Source: a virus. Taken from it: DNA of 37,006 bases. Under the pieces are notes generated by a model. That model was not told the DNA's origin. It saw nothing but the letters and a program-made list of their open reading frames with translations, and did not search any database. Positions 31,945 to 37,006 of the stretch are shown piece by piece (positions within the stretch are counted from its first letter, which is position 1; the number at the start of each line of letters is the position of its first letter). Position numbers and translations under genes: made by a program. Where the stretch lies: positions 1-37,006 of IMG/VR virus record IMGVR_UViG_3300033388_002711, one strand, 5' to 3'.

Positions 31945-32049
31945 TCAGCACCCCTTATGTATCAATGCAGCCACCACCGCAAATGTTATCAATGAAAGTA
32001 AAGCCCATGTTACACCGTGAGTCAATTTATCAAACACTTGCTTCAGCAT
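31945..32049 (-). CDS. Single-TM mini-protein (34 aa)
   Basis: MLKQVFDKLTHGVTWALLSLITFAVVAALIHKGC: one membrane segment near the C-terminus and a terminal Cys. Lies between two DNA-binding genes and overlaps the end of the 118-residue gene. Translation not proven. Confidence 0.45.
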   Translation of the reverse strand: MLKQVFDKLTHGVTWALLSLITFAVVAALIHKGC

Positions 32050-32386
32050 GTTTGCGCCTCGCTTTGACTTTCTCTGTAATCAGTCTGGTATTTTCTATAC
32101 GCAGCTCTTTGTTCTGGTCTCTCTCACGTTTCAGTAATTCCCATAGCTCTGCAATCTCTCGATTCTTAGCAGCTACTTTACCAGACAACACGGCAACAAC
32201 TGCCGATTCTTTCTTCTTCCGCTTTTTGTTCTTCGGGTTTTCTCTAAACATCTTTCTCATCTGTACCCGTGATTGTATATACCCTACTTTTTCATTGAGT
32301 GCGTCAGCACAAGCTCTTGACCCTTCTTTTGGGTAATGCTCATCTAAATAATTATCAATATCGATTAGCCGTTCTTTTGTTCTCAT
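32030..32386 (-). CDS. Basic HTH/coiled-coil protein
   Basis: 118 residues. N-terminal 50 (DIDNYLDEHYPKEGSRACADALNEKVGYIQSRVQMRKMF) could be an HTH of the kind found in transcription factors that scan DNA, followed by a Lys-rich stretch (NPKNKKRKKK) and a coiled coil (KVAAKNREIAELWELLKRERDQNKEL). AAGGTGGT box (32390-32397). Probably binds nucleic acid. Confidence 0.6.
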   Translation of the reverse strand: MRTKERLIDIDNYLDEHYPKEGSRACADALNEKVGYIQSRVQMRKMFRENPKNKKRKKKESAVVAVLSGKVAAKNREIAELWELLKRERDQNKELRIENTRLITEKVKARRKHAEASV

Positions 32387-32604
32387 CTTACCACCTTCTG
32401 ATTAAATACCCCGGGGAAGTCCGACCCACCCCGGGTTTATGAATTTCCAGAAACTATTCTATGCAGCACCTCCATAATTCAGTAACGATTTAATATATTC
32501 TCCCATAAGGGATATACCACCGGATAACCTTTGACAGTCTCCGATGATCGGTTAAGAAGTACCACCTCCTCAATTTTTTATATAAACCCTATACAGGATT
32601 AAAT
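32387..32604 (-). promoter_or_regulatory. Structured 218-base leader without a long ORF
   Basis: On the minus strand there are two SD-like boxes not followed by a good start (GAGGAGGTGGT near 32565-32575; CCGGTGGT near 32515-32523), a GC-rich stem of 7 bp (CCCGGGG 32410-32416 with CCCCGGG 32429-32435) and small hairpins (CCGATCATCGG). A 15-codon ORF (32459-32506, MGEYIKSLLNYGGAA) follows the second box. It may be a regulatory leader or leader peptide for the 118-residue gene. Confidence 0.4.
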
Positions 32605-32763
32605 TTATTTATTAGCCCATTTGAATATATAAAATGCCTTGTTGGTTTCTGAACTTCTATAAAATGATTTACCCTTCCCTGCAAGATAACTAAAATCATA
32701 TTCAAGGTCATTTACACTGCAGAACCACTCGAAGGCTATCTGGTTTTCTTTCTCTGATTTCAT
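32605..32763 (-). CDS. Small protein (52 aa), unknown
   Basis: MKSEKENQIAFEWFCSVNDLEYDFSYLAGKGKSFYRSSETNKAFYIFKWANK: aromatic-rich, alpha/beta. ATGA overlap with the upstream 45-residue gene. Confidence 0.55.
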   Translation of the reverse strand: MKSEKENQIAFEWFCSVNDLEYDFSYLAGKGKSFYRSSETNKAFYIFKWANK

Positions 32764-32897
32764 GATACAGCACCGAAAGCACGTTGCAACAGATCTCTTT
32801 TCTTGTATAGCTGTGACAATCTTCCATCTTTCCCGATCTCTGTTTCCAGGATCTGCTCATCTAGTTTTTTAATCAATGTGTAATATATAATTTTCAT
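32760..32897 (-). CDS. Small helical protein (45 aa)
   Basis: MKIIYYTLIKKLDEQILETEIGKDGRLSQLYKKRDLLQRAFGAVS, helical, charged. AGGTGGT box (32903-32909) upstream. Function unknown. Confidence 0.55.
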   Translation of the reverse strand: MKIIYYTLIKKLDEQILETEIGKDGRLSQLYKKRDLLQRAFGAVS

Positions 32898-32948
32898 CTT
32901 TTACCACCTATTCATAATACTAATCTATTTATGTGTAGTTTACTTGTA

Positions 32949-33083
32949 CTATATGTGTTTTGTTCGTGTTTGTTGTGTGTTTTTCTCATGAAGATTGTTA
33001 ATTATCATTTCAGCATATTGGAAACAATCGATTTTAATATCCTTTATTTCGCAGTAATTATCAAATATTTCATGTTTTGTCAT
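32949..33083 (-). CDS. Small protein (44 aa), unknown
   Basis: MTKHEIFDNYCEIKDIKIDCFQYAEMIINNLHEKNTQQTRTKHI. Overlaps the upstream stop by ATGA. No family recognised. Confidence 0.5.
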   Translation of the reverse strand: MTKHEIFDNYCEIKDIKIDCFQYAEMIINNLHEKNTQQTRTKHI

Positions 33084-33307
33084 CTTTCTATAATCCTTAT
33101 GTCTTCATAAATCACGCTAAATAAAGTGTGGTGTTCCATTAGTTTAGATTCTGGAATTATATACAGTGGCAATTTGTCCTGAAATGTGACACCTCTTGAA
33201 TCTTTCGTTTCAACATCATATCCAAATACCATTAGATAAACTAAATACTCTTTATCTCTTTTTTCAAAACATACAACTTTTCTTGTTATTGTTCCATTTG
33301 GTTTCAT
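33080..33307 (-). CDS. Small beta-rich protein (75 aa), unknown
   Basis: MKPNGTITRKVVCFEKRDKEYLVYLMVFGYDVETKD, probably a beta-barrel-like small domain. SD GGGAGAAG. No family recognised. Confidence 0.55.
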   Translation of the reverse strand: MKPNGTITRKVVCFEKRDKEYLVYLMVFGYDVETKDSRGVTFQDKLPLYIIPESKLMEHHTLFSVIYEDIRIIER

Positions 33308-33332
33308 CTTCTTCTCCCTGTCATATGATCAA

Positions 33333-34169
33333 TCATTTCTTTGAAGACCATTTCACCCTTTTTGACTTCGCTAGTTCTTCAATGTTTACACCGAAAAATG
33401 AAGGCTTCTTATGCCGTTCTCCTTTCTTCTCTGGGAGAGAAAGTCTTTTTTCATCTCTTATGTGCATTGATACAACTAAATTCTTCCCTATCCATTTCAT
33501 TGGGTCAACGCCGGCACTTTTTATATTATCTGTATATTCCCTTGGATCTTCTGTATATAATTTGAATGCTTCACAGCACACCTTGCATTTACATTCACCG
33601 CAAGATGTATTCGGATAATCACTTGTACCGTATTTATCACACTCCGGCCCATGTACATCATTTTGTAAATTGATATCATGATCCATATCAAAGTTAATAC
33701 ATTTATGACAATCCTCTTTTAATATAATCACTTCTTCTGGTAATGATTCACCGTTATATTTTATCAGTTCAGAATCAGTACTGTGACAATTAGGGCAACC
33801 ACTAGAGCCAAATAGATACGAAGTATTACATCTGATATGATCATGGTATTTTACCTCTCTTCCATTTTCCAGTTTTTCTATACGAAGCTGAGTAAATCCC
33901 TTGCATTTGTAATATAGAATATAGTCTTTCTTTTTTACGTACTTTTTTATATATCCTTGCTCTTTTGCATAATCAACAAGTTTCCAAACGTCGAAAGGAG
34001 TAGAGTATTTATGAAATGATGGAATATATTCATACATTTCCTGTAGATTATTCTCAGGGCATTTGTCAATAAACCGTAATAGATCTTCTTTAAATACTAA
34101 ATTTCTATCTCTGTTTTTACTGTCTTTATACTTGGTTGTTAAGTTAAATACAAAATCATCTGCTATCAT
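33333..34169 (-). CDS. Cys-rich multi-zinc protein of the replication region
   Basis: 278 residues with 13 Cys. An N-terminal helical part (about 1-85, FKEDLLRFIDKCPENNLQEMYEYIPSF) resembles a winged helix. Then CxxC pairs CPNC (125-128), CHKC (154-157) and a dense CGECKCKVCC (190-199), interpreted as two or three zinc-binding sites, and a basic C-terminus. ATGA overlap with the replication-initiation-like gene suggests a DNA replication or primosome role, not recognised as a known family. Confidence 0.6.
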   Translation of the reverse strand: MIADDFVFNLTTKYKDSKNRDRNLVFKEDLLRFIDKCPENNLQEMYEYIPSFHKYSTPFDVWKLVDYAKEQGYIKKYVKKKDYILYYKCKGFTQLRIEKLENGREVKYHDHIRCNTSYLFGSSGCPNCHSTDSELIKYNGESLPEEVIILKEDCHKCINFDMDHDINLQNDVHGPECDKYGTSDYPNTSCGECKCKVCCEAFKLYTEDPREYTDNIKSAGVDPMKWIGKNLVVSMHIRDEKRLSLPEKKGERHKKPSFFGVNIEELAKSKRVKWSSKK

Positions 34170-34993
34170 GCTCGTGCTCTCCTTTCCTCAATCTCTCTTC
34201 TTATTTCTGCACGCTGTTCTTCTTCTGTCAATACAATTTCTGATTCGTCTATTTCATCCTCCCATCTTCTTTGATTCATCCATGTTGAAAAATGAGGTAC
34301 ATATCCCTCTTGCCATGATTTAGTTTTCTTTGATTCTTCAATGTGATCAATAAGGGTTTGATTATCAGGAACAGACTCTAGTCTTCTATACTCTTTGTAT
34401 TTCTTCAATGCTGGAGTTTTCCCTTTTTTCCCTGATGATGGATAATGCAAATAAATAAGATCAAAATCTATATCAATCTTGCTTGGGGATTTATTCCCCT
34501 CTTTATTCTTCTTCTTATTCTTTTCTAATTCTTCTTCTAATTCTTCAGATTTGTCATTGCATGTCTTGTTTTGTCTGTGACTGTCTGAGACATGTTGTGA
34601 CCTATCATGGTTTTCAGCCTCTAATAGCTTTGTAGACGTTTTATAGTTACTAATCATTAGTCTCAATTTCTCTGATCTTGTCTGGGAAGTGTCTAAAAAC
34701 TTATAAACCTTGTTACATAAAATTGAACCTGTGATTTCATCAATATTGAATAAACCCTGATTTATCATAAAGTTCATCATCTCATTTACCTTAGCTGTAT
34801 TCCCATTATAGAACTCTGCAATGTCTTCGCAATTCTCCTGAAGATCTGGTAATGGGCTGTCAGTAGATAATGATTCAGTTATTGATTCAATTATCAGATT
34901 ATACAAACCATATCCCTCTAGTCCGAATTTAGAGATAACACGTTTTATTTTAAGGTCGTTTCTCATGTTCGATTGATGCTTGAAATATTGCAT
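34166..34993 (-). CDS. Replication initiation/replisome organiser-like protein
   Basis: 275 residues. N-terminus YFKHQSNMRNDLKIKRVISKFGLEGYGLYNLIIESITES is the DUF4373/Lin1244-like domain found in phage replisome organisers. A hydrophilic Lys/Glu linker (about 150-170) leads to a C-terminal domain (PALKKYKEYRRLESVPDNQTLIDHIEESKKTKSWQEGYVPHFSTWMNQRRWEDE) typical of the same proteins. It would recruit the host helicase to the phage origin. No separate helicase loader is recognised nearby. Confidence 0.75.
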   Translation of the reverse strand: MQYFKHQSNMRNDLKIKRVISKFGLEGYGLYNLIIESITESLSTDSPLPDLQENCEDIAEFYNGNTAKVNEMMNFMINQGLFNIDEITGSILCNKVYKFLDTSQTRSEKLRLMISNYKTSTKLLEAENHDRSQHVSDSHRQNKTCNDKSEELEEELEKNKKKNKEGNKSPSKIDIDFDLIYLHYPSSGKKGKTPALKKYKEYRRLESVPDNQTLIDHIEESKKTKSWQEGYVPHFSTWMNQRRWEDEIDESEIVLTEEEQRAEIRREIEERRARA

Positions 34994-34999
34994 GCTTAC

Positions 35000-35140
35000 T
35001 TACCTCTTATCATTGAGCATTTTTTCTACAACAATTTGAAGAAACATTCTTGATACTTTTTTTAAATGAGGATAGTTAACCTCCCTATATTTTTCAAGAT
35101 CCTTAAAAACATTGTCCGGTATTGATATTGTTATTTTCAT
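35000..35140 (-). CDS. Ribbon-helix-helix type small regulator, paralogue of the one at 1955-2098
   Basis: 46 residues: MKITISIPDNVFKDLEKYREVNYPHLKKVSRMFLQIVVEKMLNDKR. Clearly related to the 47-residue protein at 1955-2098. SD AAGGAG. It is the first gene after a consensus promoter and precedes the replication-initiation-like gene. Likely a regulator of the divergent promoters at 35159-35234. Confidence 0.75.
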   Translation of the reverse strand: MKITISIPDNVFKDLEKYREVNYPHLKKVSRMFLQIVVEKMLNDKR

Positions 35141-35158
35141 TTTAACTCCTTATCTATT

Positions 35159-35186
35159 ATTATACATATTGTTTAACCTTTGTCAA
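35159..35186 (-). promoter_or_regulatory. Consensus promoter of the replication/late operon
   Basis: On the minus strand, TTGACA (35181-35186), spacer 16, TATAAT (35159-35164): full consensus. Drives the RHH gene and replication genes. Confidence 0.85.
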
Positions 35187-35205
35187 TCAATTCTGCTTTT
35201 TTTAG

Positions 35206-35234
35206 TTGACTATTCTTTTATACCGTCCTATAAT
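35206..35234 (+). promoter_or_regulatory. Near-consensus promoter of the right plus-strand operon
   Basis: TTGACT (35206-35211), spacer 17, TATAAT (35229-35234). The first ten bases TTGACTATTC are the same as at the minus-strand promoter at 1875, hinting at a shared operator around the -35 box. Confidence 0.85.
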
Positions 35235-35251
35235 CTAATCAAGGTGGTAAT

Positions 35252-35893
35252 ATGAAAACTAATTATATATATATTATGCATGACAAGAAAACAGATAATT
35301 TCAAAGTAGGGATTTCTGTTGATCCACTAAAGAGGGCATTGGTTTTACCAAACGATATTGATTTTAATAAATCAGTTTGCTCTATAGGAGAGGACTCTCT
35401 TATTAAGAACGCAGAAAAAGGAGTTCATAGAACATTTTTCAGCAAAAACATAAACCATGATAATAAGTTTGACGGTCATACAGAATGGTTTTGTGGGTCA
35501 ATCCTTAAAGATGTGACGAACTATTTAAGTGACTACTTTAAAATAAACGACTGGGTTATGTTTGGAGATAGTGAAGCTCTTAAAAAAGAAGAAATAACAT
35601 TTAGAGAAGCCAACAAGCCAGAAACAAAAACAAGATATTCATATGTTATAGAATTTAAGGATGATTCAGAAGAAGACCAAAACATAGGAATTACAGAAAC
35701 TGGAGATGATATTGATGAAAACATATTCAATTATACAACGTTTAAAGATCTGTGGAGATGGTTTTATTTGAAAGATTCGGAAATATACAACACAACATAT
35801 AAAGATGGTAAAAGTAGAATTATGAAGACTGTTACAAGAGATGAAATTAAGAAAATTTATGGGAAAATAGAGGATGTAACGGAACCATTTTAA
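35252..35893 (+). CDS. GIY-YIG-like protein (T5orf172 type)
   Basis: 213 residues. The first 95 match the T5orf172/MUG113 GIY-YIG-like domain: YIYIMHDKKTDNFKVGISVDPLKRA, a middle AEKGVHRTFFS, and FDGHTEWFCG. Related domains are nucleases or DNA-binding modules. The C-terminal half (about 120-213) is acidic and unassigned. It is the first gene of the plus-strand operon, behind an AAGGTGGT box (35241-35248). Confidence 0.75.
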   Translation: MKTNYIYIMHDKKTDNFKVGISVDPLKRALVLPNDIDFNKSVCSIGEDSLIKNAEKGVHRTFFSKNINHDNKFDGHTEWFCGSILKDVTNYLSDYFKINDWVMFGDSEALKKEEITFREANKPETKTRYSYVIEFKDDSEEDQNIGITETGDDIDENIFNYTTFKDLWRWFYLKDSEIYNTTYKDGKSRIMKTVTRDEIKKIYGKIEDVTEPF

Positions 35894-35932
35894 AGGCATA
35901 TAAAATGAAATAAGAGAAAAGGAGAAAGTAAA

Positions 35933-36085
35933 ATGACTATAGCATTATGGGTAGTATTTTCCGCATTAGCAGGAGTATACGCAAGCAGTAAAGGCAGATC
36001 TGGAATGGGGTATACATTTTTAAGTTTAGCATTAAGCCCAGTAATAGGGTTTATTATTATAGCAATAGCAGGGGAGAAGGCATGA
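35933..36085 (+). CDS. Small membrane protein (50 aa, two TM)
   Basis: MTIALWVVFSALAGVYASSKG and FLSLALSPVIGFIIIAIAGEKA, with AGGAG in AAAAGGAGAAAG upstream. ATGA overlap with the next ORF. Function unknown. Confidence 0.6.
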   Translation: MTIALWVVFSALAGVYASSKGRSGMGYTFLSLALSPVIGFIIIAIAGEKA

Positions 36086-36207
36086 AAAAAATATTGTATG
36101 TATTGGCTATTATAGCAATTATATTTATTGCGATGAAGGGATCTTGTTATACACAGGATACAAACATAGAAACTATTTTATCTGAGATTTGGGAAGGCAG
36201 GAATTAA
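36082..36207 (+). CDS. Small exported protein (41 aa)
   Basis: MKKILYVLAIIAIIFIAMKGSCYTQ is a signal-peptide-like or lipoprotein-like start with a Cys after GS (not a strong lipobox), followed by a short hydrophilic tail (ETILSEIWEGRN). Overlaps its upstream gene by ATGA. Confidence 0.55.
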   Translation: MKKILYVLAIIAIIFIAMKGSCYTQDTNIETILSEIWEGRN

Positions 36208-36208
36208 A

Positions 36209-36397
36209 ATGAAAGCAGAAATATCAAGAAAGTTTGACTATACATATGCAATAGTACGGAATGAAGGCGGGATGAGTACATTTATGGATCGTGATATTGA
36301 ATCGATAGAAGCGGCAATTATGAGCCTGGAACGCAATAAAATTCTAGACAATGCAACCAATCAGATAATTGTAATGTATGCAGAAGTCAATCAATAG
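36209..36397 (+). CDS. Small protein (62 aa), unknown
   Basis: MKAEISRKFDYTYAIVRNEGGMSTFMDRDIESIEAAIMSLE: alpha/beta, soluble. Two bases after the previous stop. No family recognised. Confidence 0.6.
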   Translation: MKAEISRKFDYTYAIVRNEGGMSTFMDRDIESIEAAIMSLERNKILDNATNQIIVMYAEVNQ

Positions 36398-36405
36398 GAG
36401 AGACA

Positions 36406-36615
36406 ATGAGTGAATGGATAAGTGTAAAAGATAGATATCCATATTTAATGCAGACAAAAAACAAAGCCGGAATGTCATCAAAAGATGTATTGATAACAGA
36501 TGGAATAAGGATAATGATTTATTCTGCTCACTCATTTGATGGTCTTAAAATATCTTTTGGATGTTTAAATGCAACACACTGGATGCCATTACCAGAACCA
36601 CCAATATCGGCATAA
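36406..36615 (+). CDS. DUF551 family protein (69 aa)
   Basis: MSEWISVKDRYPYLMQ (family start W-I-S-V) and the end GCLNATHWMPLPEPP (family end HWxPLPEPP). SD AGGAGAG. Same family as the 57-residue product at 23185-23358. Confidence 0.85.
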   Translation: MSEWISVKDRYPYLMQTKNKAGMSSKDVLITDGIRIMIYSAHSFDGLKISFGCLNATHWMPLPEPPISA

Positions 36616-36648
36616 TAAAAAAGCCTCTCACATCGAGAGGCTATATTT
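36616..36648. terminator. Convergent terminator between the DUF551 and HNH genes
   Basis: AGCCTCTC (36622-36629) pairs with GAGAGGCT (36635-36642), loop 5. On the minus strand a run of six Us follows (strong terminator for the HNH gene); on the plus strand only a weak U-rich stretch follows. Confidence 0.85.
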
Positions 36649-36985
36649 ATCTACGGTTATGTACCTTGTTTAGTATATCCTGCCTGATTGCTTCGATATG
36701 ATATTTTCCTGTTTGCGATTCTGGATTACTTATTATAGCTTTACTATTACAATCTGAGCATGTGATTTTAAAGTTTAATCTATGGTCAAGTATATACCAT
36801 CCGTATTTTAAAATATTTGTACTAGAAGGAATTAAAACATGTGCTGCATGTGGGTATATACCATCTCTATTAAAATCTAACTTGCAATAATAACACCTGC
36901 CACCTTGTTCTTCACATAGAGAATCTTTCTGCTCCTGCATTGCTTCTTTCTGTTTCCAGGTTAATTTTCTTTTCTGTTTCATCAT
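36647..36985 (-). CDS. HNH endonuclease
   Basis: 112 residues. CYYC (31-34) and CSDC (76-79) supply zinc ligands; PHAAHV (45-50), ILDHRLNF (65-72) and the Asn after the second Cys pair form the HNH core. Similar nucleases accompany phage recombination genes. In front of its ATGATG stands a sequence coding for the end (IKLEEGE) of the 150-residue protein of the left end, so on a circular map it follows erf and its partners by ATGA overlap. Confidence 0.85.
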   Translation of the reverse strand: MMKQKRKLTWKQKEAMQEQKDSLCEEQGGRCYYCKLDFNRDGIYPHAAHVLIPSSTNILKYGWYILDHRLNFKITCSDCNSKAIISNPESQTGKYHIEAIRQDILNKVHNRR

Positions 36986-37006
36986 TCCCCCTCTTCAAGC
37001 TTAATA

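Noticed and set aside
1-37006. Lysogeny module or CRISPR array
   Set aside because: No integrase, no CI-like repressor with peptidase domain, and no regular repeat-spacer pattern was seen on either strand.

Overview
The window is essentially a whole tailed-phage genome of siphovirus type (HK97-fold capsid, long tail with a tape measure, SPP1-like portal) in AT-rich DNA. The host is probably a diderm bacterium. The lysis block holds an M23-type peptidase, holin-like membrane proteins and an overlapping inner-membrane/lipoprotein spanin pair, which only makes sense with an outer membrane. I cannot fix the host phylum from sequence alone. I recognise no integrase and no classical CI-type repressor, so a lytic lifestyle is the default reading. 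Nearly all genes abut or overlap by ATGA or TAATG junctions.

Layout: (1) 1-1825, minus strand: a recombination/early operon with an ERF single-strand annealing protein. By the end-match described below it probably continues into the HNH gene at 36985-36647. (2) 1826-1954: divergent promoters. (3) 1955-3700, plus strand: early operon with a ribbon-helix-helix (RHH) regulator, HTH regulator, DUF1064 nuclease-like protein and MazG-like pyrophosphatase. (4) 3706-3767: inverted-repeat structure at a convergent junction. (5) 35140 down to 3774, minus strand: the long main operon. Its order is RHH paralogue, replication-initiation-like protein, Cys-rich protein, many small genes, TerS, TerL, portal, MuF-like protein, [accessory island 23185-25852], scaffold, capsid, connectors, tail tube, frameshifted chaperone, tape measure, baseplate/tail fibres, lysis cassette, and an adhesin with LamG, SGNH and repeat parts. 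(6) 35206-36615, plus strand: early operon with a GIY-YIG-like protein and small proteins. Two plus-strand islands interrupt the late operon: a YkgJ-like Cys-cluster gene at 19409 and two small genes at 25136-25664.

The most unusual item is the lysis peptidase at 7671-8123. All M23 active-site elements are present, but the order is inverted: the HxH half is N-terminal and the HxxxD half C-terminal, as expected of a circular permutation. Other notable points are a readable -1 frameshift joining the tail chaperone to a downstream ORF, a 22-residue repeat ladder interrupted by an SGNH hydrolase, a pair of paralogous RHH regulators each sitting at a divergent near-consensus promoter pair, and an end-match. 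The last 24 bases of the window nearly equal bases 130-153 and encode the same protein tail, but the neighbouring genes differ. This suggests a circular or circularly permuted genome with a structural variant at the junction.

No stretch over 300 bases lacks a gene once small ORFs are counted. The longest is the structured 218-base leader at 32387-32604.
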